Below, piece after piece: positions 9,630-20,700 of a DNA stretch of 64,000 nucleotides. Location of the stretch: the NCBI GenBank assembly GCA_010909165.1, contig MU008193.1:186001-250000 (forward strand). Reading direction: 5' to 3'. The DNA is from Anthoceros angustus (lineage: Eukaryota; Streptophyta; Anthocerotopsida; Anthocerotales; Anthocerotaceae). The position numbers and the translations under genes were made by a program. How positions within the stretch are numbered: the stretch's first letter is position 1; each line of letters starts with the position of its first letter. The notes under the pieces were generated by a model. It saw only the letters and a program-made list of their open reading frames with translations. It searched no databases and was not told the DNA's origin.

Positions 9630-11829
9630 TGTGGTGACCACATGGGTACTCGACCCCCTCGAAAGGAGTGTTTTTTGTTTTGTGTTTAAGTTGTGAGAAT
9701 CGTGTGGAGTTGGAATGTGAAGTAGATTAGGAAATAAGAAAAGTCTACTAGAGCCTAGTAGGAGGAAGAGAGTCTAGTCCGATCCCGGATGTAACCTGGA
9801 GGGTTGGCTGCTCGACCGTTGCTAACGCGTTGCTAGGGCTAACAGGACTTGTTATGACAACAACCGACTCGGAGCTGCTATGGTAGCAACTAAGTCGGAG
9901 TTATTTTCCGATAAATTCGGAAAACCTATTTGGGCGAAATCACAGGAAATACCCGAACGGAAGTATGTGGGGAACATGGAGGTACTTGATCCATGCCTTG
10001 ACGGCACCGGATCCTACCTATGGGTTGGACTCTTATGGAGGAGACTTTCACCACCCATCCAGGATTCAAGAGCTCACCGAGGAGGAGTACTGTGCTATGT
10101 CATGAGCACAAGAGAGGGAGGAGTCCACTGAGGAGGTGGAGATTTTGTGGGAGAGTTTGCCCAACCAGCCAAGAGGGAGGAGAGCAAGAGGAGAGCATGG
10201 GGCCTAGGAGGCCTAGGAGAGATAATAGGGTAAGTGACCTCAAATAGTCAGAGGCCCATGTGCTATAGATAGATCAGAATCTTATCTTCTTAGTGGATGT
10301 AATTAAGAGATAGGCCTCTAGGACTGGTAGGCTAAGACCGATTGGTATTTTTGGCAAGCCAAGCTACTTTGTGGGCTGATCTTGGGTATAAGAGGCAGCC
10401 CTCTTGATGAAATGTAAGCAATGTTGGTTTAAGGTCTTGGTGTTTAATGAGCACGGGGTTTGGGGGTGATCCAAAGGTAAGTCTAGACACTGCTTTGTCA
10501 CGGAGAAGCCAAGAAGACCACTGTTGCCTAGATCCAGGTGGCCGATCCGCAAGGGTGGTGGAAAGCAAGGGAGGGAGCCTTGAGGTCTCCTTGGAGGGAG
10601 TTTCCAAGGTCAAGAGGAAGGGGTTGTGAAGCCGGGAGGCTGTCCAGACTCTTCCTCATTCCCTTCAGCCTAGTCTAGTACTCACCTTGTGTTTTGAGTT
10701 TCGTGTGTTGGAGGTCGGGTGTTTGGGAGAAGAGAGGCGGGAGCCCGTGTGAGGAGAAGACAAGGCGGGAGCCTGTGTGTGGAGGAGAAGTCAAGGAAGT
10801 CAAGTGAGTTGGAGGCCGTGGGCTTGTGTGTTTGGAAAATGAGAGGAAAAGTGAACGTGAGAGAAGTGGAGAATGCCGGACATGGAGAGTTGCTGATTGG
10901 CTGTTTGAGAGGAGTAAGAAGGACTGGAGAAGTCTGTAAGTGATGTTTGTGTTGTCAAGAAGAGAGCCGTGAGTGGAGGTTGAAGATCCCGTGAGTGGAT
11001 GAGACGGAATGAGGAGGTAGAACAAGTATTTTGAGAGTTGGTGAAGTGCTGTAAGGGCCTGGATGAGAACCTTGTAAGGACCGGAGAGGTGCCGTGAGTC
11101 GTGAAAGTGGAGATTGAATGGGGCGTGAGGTGTGAGAACAAGGAGAGTTGAAGAGAGTTGCCGGGGAGACTTGGAGAGTGTGGGGAGGATCATGAGAGGC
11201 ACCTCAAGGGGCTGTGAGAGCCTGAGAGGTCTGTGGAGCTTGGAAGGTGAGCTGAAAGGCGGAGGAGAGACAAGGAAGTCTCAAGAAGTGCCGCAAGAGA
11301 AAGGGGTAGTGTGAGCCGCAACCCTTTATGCCGTGAGTTGTCCTAGGTTTAGGTTTAGAGATTAGGGTTAGGGCCGCTGCTTAGGTTGTCCATAAATAGT
11401 GTGTGGAAAAGGTGACACGTGGCTAACTCGATTGGTGGATCTAACTTTGTGGATAGATAAGAGAGAGGTGTCCAACCTTATCCACTTGATCCCAAGTGGG
11501 TCCCACCCTTCTATTAATAGCCAGACCTGATCCCAAGGTGGACCCCACTGCTAAAATAGAGGGTGGTTGCTAAGATAGCAACCGGTCCGTCGCTGCTAAG
11601 GTAGCAACAGGTCGCGTGGCTAAGATAGCCATGTGTCCGAGTGTTGTTAGGGTAGTAGCTCGGTCTCAGAATCGCTAGATGTTTGGTGTGTCGTGTTTGG
11701 TTGGATTGGCTATGTTTGGTTGTCTTGACACGAAATCACTCCCTTGGAGTGCAGAATCTCAAGTCTACAACGATAAAGAGGGTAAATGTGGCCTCTTTGT
11801 GACCACTTGGTTTAGAAAATCACTCCACA
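9630..11829 (+). repeat. 3' LTR of the gypsy element
   Basis: About 2200 bp, starting TGTGGTGACC and ending ACTCCACA, so it has TG...CA ends and a short terminal inverted repeat. Its last 1430 bp match 1-1402. No long ORF in it is credible. Confidence 0.85.
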
Positions 11830-11832
11830 GGC

Positions 11833-12372
11833 CAACAACCTGCAGCAAACTGTATCTTCCTCCTTTGTATGCAGCCATCTGCACTGCTAGACCTATACCC
11901 ACAATCCATCGCAAGCAAAACAAATCGAACGCCTGCCCGAGCAGCTTGCTCTTGTAGGCTGCATTGATGCCCATGGTCTGTGAGTCTCCCACACTAAACC
12001 CCATGGCCGCTTCTCGCTCGTCCATAATAGGCTCACCAACTTCGTTACCTGCACGATCCATGACCATGCCATCACCAACTCGATAAGATTATGGTGTACT
12101 CACCAATGTTGGTCACGCCCTCCTTGGCTCTCCAACTCTGTTCACATAAAAAAAAGGAAGCTTGTCCATGTTCCTCACAAACTGTGCTTATCTTCCTTCA
12201 TTAGAATGCAAGATGTCCGTGACATATTAGCCTCGAGGCACTGTGAAGGCTCTGTGCTACTTCAGCACATTCAAGCTAGCAACGTTTGTCCAGAAGCTAT
12301 GGATCCTGTGAGCATAGGAGCCACACTGTATTGCATCAATAATCAGCTCCTGCCCAAACCAAAACTTTGAAT
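11833..12372 (-). pseudogene. C5-cytosine-methyltransferase-like C-terminal fragment
   Basis: Read from 12372 leftwards on the minus strand, a single drifting frame gives DAIQCGSYAHRIHSFWTN, then VPRG.YVTDILHSNEGR, then PTLVSTP.SYRVGDGMVMD, then EPIMDEREAAMGFSVGD and KSKLLGQAFDLFCLRWIV. The order resembles the C-terminal half of DNMT-type C5 methyltransferases (target-recognition part, ERE..MGF block, and GQAxDL at motif X). Similar modules occur, as I recall, in plant transposon-borne methyltransferase-like ORFs. Four in-frame stops and one frameshift make it a pseudogene. The gypsy LTR cuts its 3' end. The catalytic PC motif region is not visible. The family assignment is moderate. Confidence 0.5.
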
Positions 12373-13551
12373 CTTCTCGTAATCACTTCTCACAGATTAT
12401 CACTTAATAAACCCTACACACACATTTTGTAATATGTACCAGCACCTTGGGTTGACCTTTATTATTTCTCTTCTAGGAAAGGCAGCTTATGTTACAGTTG
12501 CAATTTTATGTTGTTGTTGCAATTTTATGATATACTTCCAAATTGAAACATGCTTTGGAGGCTTGGTATTAAGTTTATCCCTTCTTTCCCCATATGGTGC
12601 CACCATCTTAACACGAACCTGGCTCTCTCTCTTACCACCTCACCCTCATAAGTACACCCCTCTCTCACAAGCATTGTTTATGATTTCCCACATGCCATTG
12701 CAACATGACTGTAACAAGGAGCCCCCTCTCTCCCCTATCATCCTCCCCTCTTTATTACGCACCCTTTGGAGGACTATTTGTTTATGTTTCACCTTGCCCT
12801 CTTCATTGCACCCTCTCTTGACAACTATTTGTTTATATTGCCCACACTATAACATGGACCAGTAACTCTCACCTTTCCCTCCTACCTCATAACTTCACCA
12901 TTTCTTTATCAATATTTTTGCTTGACCATAGCTATTTATGGGTTGAAGCCTAATTTTTTTAGCCTTATGCCATACATAAATGTAGAAGATAGTTGTAGGT
13001 TATCTCTGTACGTATATATCATATATATATACATATACATATATATGTATATCGTAAATAAAGGATGTATAGACGTATTTGTGAATTGCAATCGTTATAT
13101 TTTATTTATTTCCATTCCACATAGACGTACATGGGGCACGTATACTATGTATCTATATGTGGTACACACGGTCGTGTACGTGTACCCGTGCATGTTTTCT
13201 ATGTATAAGCACGGCACGTAAATGAATACATCCCGTCCGTTTGCCTCCCCGATCATGTCCAGTTGCAAAATCGTGTGCTGATTAGGGAATTTGAACACGC
13301 AATCTTCTGGTTGTCGACTTCGGCCTCCCCCACAAGACCAATTCACCCTACACATTATGATTGGGTATTCTGGAAAATTAACACTGCAGAGGGACTGGGC
13401 ATGATAGGCGCAACCTTCCATTCCCGCTTCTACTTCAGTCAGGTTGTCATAGTGCCTAGTTTGTTCGGCATGATCCTGTTCACGACATTTCTGAAAGGAG
13501 TATAAGCCTGTATCATTGAAGGTTCGTTGGTATGAGTGTTGCCAAGTGAAC
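12373..13551. other. AT-rich intergenic stretch
   Basis: No gene recognised. It contains a TA-rich microsatellite at about 13012-13052 and otherwise only short chance ORFs. Confidence 0.6.
13012..13052. repeat. (TA/CA)n microsatellite
   Basis: Alternating TATATA/CATATA run. Confidence 0.85.
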
Positions 13552-14158
13552 AGCGTCTATTTAGAAAGGGGTTTCTCCTGTCAAAAGGGGTTTTGGAAAA
13601 AATCCCAACCCTATTCATGAGCGAAGTTGGTTTGGTTTTTGTTGGTTTTTGTAGGTGTTCATCCATCGGTTTCGAGCATTCTCGGCTCCGGCACCACTTC
13701 CTGTCGAGTCATTTACACCACGCTAGCGCCTTATACTCGGGTTCATGGCGATTTAGTCGATGTGATGAAGGGCCAGTGACTTCATTGTTCCATAATTTCG
13801 TCATGTCCGTAGTTTCTGCATTTTGTGTGGTTTTGTATGTTTTGTATACGGGGGGGCGGCATAAGTGCGCTAAACAACATATGTGCAAACTTGTGCATGC
13901 AATGCAAAAGAACGAAAAATGATCTTCTAATGGGGAAGCATGTCCTTTTGGCGGTCGAGGATGTCTTAACTCCCAACAAAATAACAAGTAGTAGACATCC
14001 GGAGGTTCACCTAGACCACTCTTATATACCTATCCTATGCCCTAATGCGACGAAGAACACCCTATCCCTTTTATTCTTTACGGTGTTTAGTCTCTTTCGT
14101 GATGACCTAATCGGGTTATCATCAAACATGCTAGGGGCCGGTGGGTGAACAAGTGCAT

Positions 14159-14300
14159 GCACCAGGCAAGGGGCCGGTGTGTGCAGTGCGCACTTGTGCG
14201 CGCACCAGGCAAGGGGCCGGTGTGCGCACCAGGCAAGGGGCCGGTGTGTGCACTTGTGCGCGCACTGTGGGGCAAGGGGCAGTGCGCGCCTGGTGTCACA
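14159..14300. repeat. GC-rich tandem repeat with GTGCGCAC motifs
   Basis: The unit CACCAGGCAAGGGGCCGGTG occurs three times (near 14159, 14202 and 14227), separated by GTGCGCACTTGTGCGCGC-type spacers that are themselves palindromic. It lies in the middle of the inverted-repeat element. Confidence 0.75.
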
Positions 14301-14467
14301 GGGAGGCCCAAGTGTGCACACAAGTGCACCCAAGGTCAAGAAGGGCCTCGGGAGCATGAACCCAAATGGTTCATGCCTCCTAGTGCATTCCACGTTCATC
14401 AAAGAAAAAGAGCAAAAGTCTAAAAACCCTAAAAACCCTAAAAATTACAAAAAGTCCAGTTTTTGAG

Positions 14468-14483
14468 GCAAGTGCGCACTTGC
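14468..14483. other. 16-bp perfect palindrome
   Basis: GCAAGTGCGCACTTGC is a perfect palindrome. It sits just after the tandem repeat whose spacers contain the same half-site (GTGCGCACTTG). Confidence 0.8.
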
Positions 14484-15216
14484 TCTAAAATTTTTGACAA
14501 TTTTTGAATTTTTTGTATTTTTGATATTTTGTTGTTTTAAAGGGTTCCTTTCGGCGTTTTCAACCTTTTTGTGCACCTCTAATGTGGATATGTTCTTATC
14601 TTTACTTAACCCTCATCTTTTTCTAGTGGTTAAAACTTTGAACTAGTAGTAAGAACCTTTTGCATCTTTTGAATCTTGAGGCGTTTGGCGTGGGCCCGAC
14701 TCAAGTGCGAGACCATGCCACTCTCATTCTCACTAGGCGTGGATCAAGAGCATCGAGGCCAAAGAAGATATTATTGTCCCAATGTCTAAAACAAAGTCTG
14801 TAAAATTCTCGGGCGAGAGTATAGTCATAGGATTGACTAGTATGAATGAAAGGTTGGTGCACAAACAAGTTTGCGCACTGAATTAGACAAGCCCTAAAAC
14901 TCTAAATGTTTGTATCGTCCAACACGCAATGATTGCGGATGTTGGAAGCTATTAGATGTAAGTCTTTCTTGTATTGTGTCATTTTGAAAAAAAAGCCGAG
15001 CGAGAATGGGACTTTAGGTTTTGCCACGTACTTGCAATCTACAATCTCAAATAACGTGTATCAAAACAATTATTCAAAAGGTTGCGGGTAACATGTTGCG
15101 AGAGAAATATCAAAAAGCCTGATTATAGTGCGGATTTTTTCAAGTGCAAAAAGGGGTCCGGCCAAGTCCGTGTGCAAAAAGGGGTTTTAGGAGAAAGCCC
15201 TTTCTAAACAGACGCT

Positions 15217-16628
15217 ATTAGTGGAACCAGACCATCATTGCGGATGTCGTACACGAGATTCGACCTTGTGAACATGAAGAGGCATTGTGTTCATAGGGTG
15301 CGCTCCATTGATGGCCCATTTATGTGGCCATCGTGGATAATCTAGTGCATGCTACATCCGGAGACGATGGAGGATAACATAGGTTAGGCTGTTGTCATTT
15401 TGACACTGGCTCCGGGATGGAGGGTGTAGGAACTCATGGACGGTGGCACATAGTAGTGGTCGTAGTTGGGGTAGTGACATGTGTGAACTAGTGACGTGTT
15501 CGGGGAACTACGGAGTAGGGTGGGCTTAGGGGCCTATTTGTACATTATATTTAACGATGTTCAGTCACTAAATAGTATAATGTACACTAAATGCAGGCAA
15601 TGCACATTGGTTACGTTGTAACCAATGTCTCGTGGCTTGAAGTCAATGTCTCGTGGCTTGAACAAGGGAAGGCAGTGATTAGGGGAGGGGGGCAAGCAGT
15701 AATGATGGCAGGAATCGCTGCGCTAATTCCTTCCATTATTCACACTTACATGCATGCAAGCTATAGGTGGTTGCTACATTTCAAATTTCAGGCCTTCAAT
15801 GTTTATGGATAGGTTCAAATGCTGACCTCGTGAGGGAAGAAGGCAGCTGGTTTCCGTGCAAGGGAGGCAAAAAAACGTAAGAAAACATGGCACAACAAAA
15901 ACAGGGAAATAGTCTGAGACAGAGGTGGGCAAGGATCGTATGCAGCCGATAAACACACCACAATTGGGAGGTGTCTACGACGGCGCCGACGACAAGAGGC
16001 CATAATAAGGTGGGGAGGATGAGGAGGGTAGCTCGATTGGGCTATCCTCCTCATCCTCCTCATCATCCTCATCCACCTAGCCTTTGGTCGAGCCGTGAGG
16101 CTAGGGGAGTGTGAAGAGGCTATCGCCTCGCTAACAGGGTGGGGCCATCGCATGGCAGTCATAGGACAATGTGAATAATACCGTGGAGGATAGCGAGGGC
16201 AATGATATAGTTGTCCCAGCAACACCAGAAACCACCATGGTTGGGGCAGGAATGGGCAGTGGTCATGTTGCTTAAGGGAGGGACAGGGTGGATGTGTTGA
16301 GAGGGGCAAAAACGGGGACAACGAAAACAGCTTGGGGAGTGTGGCATCACGAGCAAGTGATAGGTATGTGTTATCTCTTAAAAGCAGGGGGCCAGGTACA
16401 TAGGCAGGGAATGGTAGTATCCATCAAAGTGCGAGATGTAATATATGTGTGCAATGAACATCAAGACAGGATTTGTCACAAATGCGAAAAGAGCGCTCAA
16501 GGGGAGCGTGGAGTGAGGACATGTGAGCCTAATGTAGTTGAAGAAATGAGGCTCTCATTGGGGGCTAGAGGACAAGAAAGGCAAGGTATAGAGATGAGGC
16601 ATCTGTCCAGGGGATTCGATAAGTAGGT
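15217..16628. other. intergenic, no gene recognised
   Basis: No credible coding region. A hairpin built from a GAGGAGG...CCTCCTC inverted repeat lies at about 16015-16060. This stretch is the left flank of the copia element and ends in its target duplication ACTTG (16629-16633). Confidence 0.5.
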
Positions 16629-16633
16629 ACTTG

Positions 16634-16824
16634 TGTAAGGGTATTAAAGCCCAATGTACTTAGACTAATACGTTAGTCTAAGTTAGAATGTCGATAGTTT
16701 AGCTGAGCCAACTAGGAAGCTTCGCTACTGCTTCCTAGGGGCCCTCATCTCAATGAGAGAGATACATTTGCTTCCTCCTCTCCTCTCCTGTTTCCACCAT
16801 CATGGGCTGCCACACGATCCTTCA
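16634..16824 (+). repeat. 5' LTR of the copia element (internally deleted)
   Basis: 191 bp against 250 bp in the 3' LTR. It lacks about 59 bp after CCTAGGGG, a segment that in the 3' LTR contains GGGTATAAATACCCC, the likely TATA box. Confidence 0.88.
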
Positions 16825-16826
16825 AC

Positions 16827-16838
16827 TGGTATCAGAGC
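16827..16838 (+). other. primer binding site, initiator tRNA-Met
   Basis: TGGTATCAGAGC is complementary to the 3' end of plant initiator tRNA-Met, the usual copia primer, 2 bp after the LTR. Confidence 0.92.
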
Positions 16839-16875
16839 TATGGTCTGGTTGTGTTGTGATGCTAGAAGATTTTAG

Positions 16876-17390
16876 CCGCATCGGCAGCCGTGGAATTGCG
16901 GTGTGATCCATATCGCGGGCGGGTCGCCAACGCCGCGCTGCCGCGAAGCGGGGCGAGCGGGCAGCTAGCTCACTTAACGCGGCACCGCCAGTCAAGCATG
17001 CTAGCTCGCGAACGCGCAAGGCCGCGAGCTCGCGCAGTGCTGGAACGCAAGGCCGCGAAGCGGGGCGAGGCCGCGAGCTCGGCGCGATCAGTAAGCCGCC
17101 GGCGGCGGCCAAGAAGCCGCGCGCGCGCGCGCGCGCGCGCGCGCGCGCGCGCGAGGCCGTGGGCGGCGGGGTATGCGGGCGCGGCGAGCCGCCGAAGGCG
17201 GTGGCCGCTACGGGCGCGGCTGCCGCGCGCGCGCGCGCGCGCGCGCGCGCGCGCGCAGCCGCGGGCGCGGCAGCCGCAGACCGCGGCGCAGGTCATTACG
17301 GGCGCGAGCTCCGCAGGCAAGAGCGCCGCGGCGAGCGCTGGGCAAGAGCGCAGCGGGCGAGTACCGCGGGCGCCAAGAACCTCGCATCAA
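16876..17390. repeat. GC-rich block with (GC)n runs in the copia leader
   Basis: Two long alternating GC runs (about 17119-17152 and 17226-17256) and repeated GCAAGGCCGCGAAGCGGGGCG-like words lie between the primer site and gag. The surrounding copia sequence is much less GC-rich. Arg/Ala-rich ORFs across it are composition effects. Confidence 0.8.
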
Positions 17391-17774
17391 ATAATCGCTG
17401 CCTAACGCCGGCGGCGAAAGGTAATATTCGCCAAATATTCGTGAATACTCGTGGAACAATTAACGTAATATACGGGCCGCGACGGTGGTGGGACCCGAAC
17501 GTAGGGACCTCAACGTTGGGATTCAAGGCTGCCGAGAGAAAATTAACCAATCAAAGACCACGACAAGTGAGCCACAGGCGGTGCATACGGGCGACGAAGA
17601 CAAGGCATAATTACCAGAACGGTAACTTGCAGTTTTTACATTACAAAAACAATTTTTTGACTTTTCTGACAAGGCGAGTCGAGTGTTTCATCTGTATCGA
17701 TTTTTGAATCATGATGTCTTCATCATCAGAAAACATCATGTTCAATATCGAGAAGTTAGATGGTACTAACTTCC

Positions 17775-20700
17775 TGTGGACAACGGACTCTCCTTGGGGT
17801 AAGGAAATAAGATGGGTTTGTTTTTTTCGCATGTATGGAGTGTAAAATAAGGCGAGAAGGGAGGAAAAAGCACGGACAATACCCCGGACGGTGCTCCGGA
17901 CTGCACTCCGGACTCCAGGGTAGGCAACCGACCTGGAAGCCCACTCCGGAGGACCTCCGGACTGCGCACCGGAGTATCGGATAAGTTCGGACCCCACTCC
18001 GAGTCAAAACGGGATAAGTACGCCAAGTAAGGTAACTTAGAAGTTGGGGCGTGAATTGAGATGCGGCGCCACGTGGATGGTCTTGAGTGGTAGAGCGGGC
18101 ATGCAGAGCCGTGACCGTAGCATTGCCGATGGCCGTTATGGCGGTATTCACGCCCGCACCGCGGCGGAGGCGGAAGCGTAAGGCGGAAGCGTAAGGCGAG
18201 TAAGCCGCGGACTCGGCGCTACGGACAGTCAAGAGCCGCCCCGCGCAACATTCCGGAGAGAAGCGAGGCGGAGGTCATTCTTCCAAACAACTTCGCGGCG
18301 AGTTTCGCATTCTCTCGCGCTCAGACACCCGGCTCTCTGGCGTTGTCTTTTTGATCGCTCCGGCATCCTTAGGCGCAGTTCGACTTGGCGAGTGAAGCAA
18401 CTGACACCGCGACTGAGGAGCGGAAGATTGTGGAGCTTCACGCCTCAGCAGCGGGACAGAAGGAGTGCGAAGATGGGACCCAAGAAAGCGGCGGAGGCGT
18501 GGGAGCCATGGCGCTTGGTGGAGCGCAACATCGTCACCAAGCGCTACCCGGACTTCGGTCCGTGGCTGGAGGAGGCGGGGGAGCGGTGAAGGAATGGCAC
18601 CTGGACATTTTCCAGGCTGTCTGACCTTCGACAAGCCGCTTTAGTCCGGAGTACGCCGAAAATGTTGGCGCGCCAACAAGGAGGTCCGTCCAAGAACCTG
18701 GAGGACCCTAGGAGGTGGACTGGAGGTCCGAGGGCGTTTACAACCGCCAAGAAGAGATTGGGGCGAGTTCCGAGCCCTCAAGGCAAGAGGAAAGATAGAG
18801 GCAAAGGGCGGTTGCCGGGACGCAACGAACAACCAACGGTCTCGATGTCGGATTTGGGGCCGGATGAGGGTGAGAGCAAAGGCTGTGATCATTGTCCATC
18901 GAACATGCTCACCAAGGTAGATCACCTTGGTGACAATGTAATCGGTGTTCCCGCATGCCCGCAGAGGGAAAGAGGCATCGGGAAGGATCATCTTCGCTGT
19001 GGTTAATCGTGAAGCTCGCAGTCGAGGTGCAGAAGCCCTCCAAGATTATCGCTGCTTTTGATTCATGTGGGCACACGAACCTCCCAAGGAGGGTGAAGAG
19101 GAACCAGCACTTAGCACGGGCCGCCCTACCGAGGCAGAGGGAAGAGCGCAGGAGGCAGAGGGGCCCCCGGAGTAAGAGGGTCCGGAGGAGGACGATCGAG
19201 GGAATTCTGCATACTCGAGCGGACCTCGCCACCTGTAGGAAGTGTGGGAGGACATCCCCGCTTCTCCTCCTCGTGCCCCCACCGAGCAATACAGGAGAGG
19301 CGCCAACAGACGGAGTTGGCGCCCAAACCACCCCACGATAACGACGGCCGAGCTCACTTCACGACTGGGAACCAAGAGGCGGAAGACGGTCAATCAACGC
19401 AGCACCAGATGCAGCAAGCCCTTGCCCGCCCAACTGAGTGGCAAGAAGTGAGGAGGTCAGGCGGCGGGCTGAGGGACGCGCCCAAGGAGCGGAGGCCAGG
19501 CCAGCCTCCTCACCCGAGCCCGGGTCTCCAACGGGAGAGGGAAAAGGGCCAGCCTGACCCTTCACCCCAAGCCCTGTAAGGAGAAGGCGGAGAAGGAGTT
19601 AGCGCCAAGAGGGCCAAGGAGAGGCCGGACTCAGCCAGACCTAAGGGTCCCGATTAGGTCCGGAGAGCCCCCCGACTCGCCCGGATCGCAGATGGTCCTT
19701 GACGGATCAGAGATGCCCGCGCCCACAGGACTTTTTGGCATCTCTCAACAAGCGCCGTGGAAGAAACGCGCGAGTTTTAGCTACCATCATGGACGGATGC
19801 TTTGGGGCCTCTGCGGCCGGAGAAGACCCAAGAAGTGGAGGCCACCAGGAGGATGGTGGAGCTTCAAGGGCGTGTAGGCGGCCCAGAGGCGAAGAAGAAG
19901 GCGAGTCCCTCGCCCAATCGAAGGGAAACGCCGGAGGCGGAGCGAGGTCTCGTCAAGAAGACTTACTAGGTCCCAACCAAAACCGAGGCATGCAGGAGGC
20001 CCAAGCACGGTCAAGACCTCGCAGACGGGCGGGGAGCAGCAGAGGCGGAGAGGGCTCGCGACTGGCCGAGGCGCCCCCGACCAACATCGACCGCCGAGGC
20101 TCGTGTGAAGGCGGGAGGCGGAAGCCGCTGGCGAAGGTCGGATCGATCACCGACGTGATCGAACCGGTGGAGGGAGACGGGCCGGGGTAGCCGAGGCTAA
20201 CTCCAACAGAGTGCTGAGCAAGCACTCACGAGCCGTGAGGAGGAACCGAGGTCAAGACTCGGGAAATAGGGACCTGTGGTGCACTGCAGGAGGCGTAAGA
20301 GCGGGCGTAGGAGCTAGAGGCGCAAGGATACCGGAGTCAAGAACTCCAAGACGACGGAAAAGCAGGGATTCTCAACGAGAGAATCCAAGACTTCGAGCGG
20401 AGATAGAGCGCCCAGCCGCTGAAGACGGAGGAGAATAGGCGGCGACCAAGGAGTTCGACACGCATGAGGTCAAGGTGAGCTGGAGGAAGCTGTGAGTTTG
20501 ACGGATAACGCCCGCCTGGAGAAGGAAGTGGCGGACTCCGGAAAGGATGAACGGAGGAAGAGAGCGAGGAGGAGGAGGCGCGTCCGCTAAGGAAGGAGGG
20601 GAGCTCATCATGGCCATGCAAACCGGGCGGAGCTAGAACGACGGAGGAGGAGGAGCGCCGAAAGCAAAGAAAGGCCGCAGGAGGTGTGAGGCCGCCTGGC

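Larger units (their letters stand above)
1..11829 (+). mobile_element. Ty3/gypsy-like LTR retrotransposon, 5' end outside the window, decayed
   Basis: The element runs from inside its 5' LTR to the end of its 3' LTR. Diagnostic parts in order are: 5' LTR (partial), tRNA-Asp primer site, gag, aspartic protease, integrase zinc finger, integrase core and C-terminus, purine tract and 3' LTR. The coding region has many stops and frameshifts. Three internal tandem duplications enlarge it. Between the protease and the integrase zinc finger there are only about 0.6 kb, too little for reverse transcriptase plus RNase H, and no YxDD-type motif is seen. Comparing LTRs places the missing 5' end about 770 bp upstream. 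Only the right target flank (from 11830) is visible, so the target duplication cannot be checked. Confidence 0.85.
13552..15216. mobile_element. putative non-autonomous DNA transposon with terminal inverted repeats
   Basis: 28-bp ends, 13552-13579 and 15189-15216, are inverted repeats matching at 26 of 28 positions (AGCGTCT.TTTAGAAAGGG...). A C/G-run theme (CAAAAAGGGG) recurs inside both ends. The 1665-bp interior has no transposase that I can recognise. It holds a tandem G-rich repeat and a palindrome. No clear target duplication is visible, so the superfamily is unknown. Confidence 0.55.

Noticed and set aside
14159-14300. Possible CRISPR-like array
   Set aside because: Units are contiguous or separated by repeated palindromes, not unique spacers, and the DNA is plant nuclear.
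14421-14444. Telomere-like CCCTAAAAACCCTAAAA
   Set aside because: Only two or three imperfect units inside a transposon-like stretch; not a telomere array.
16890-17405. Long Arg/Ala-rich ORFs on both strands
   Set aside because: They follow from the GC-rich composition and appear in all frames; no domain.
17775-18330. LTR pair of the gag-like element
   Set aside because: I looked for the first 500 bp again near 22311 and found no convincing match, so no LTRs are annotated.
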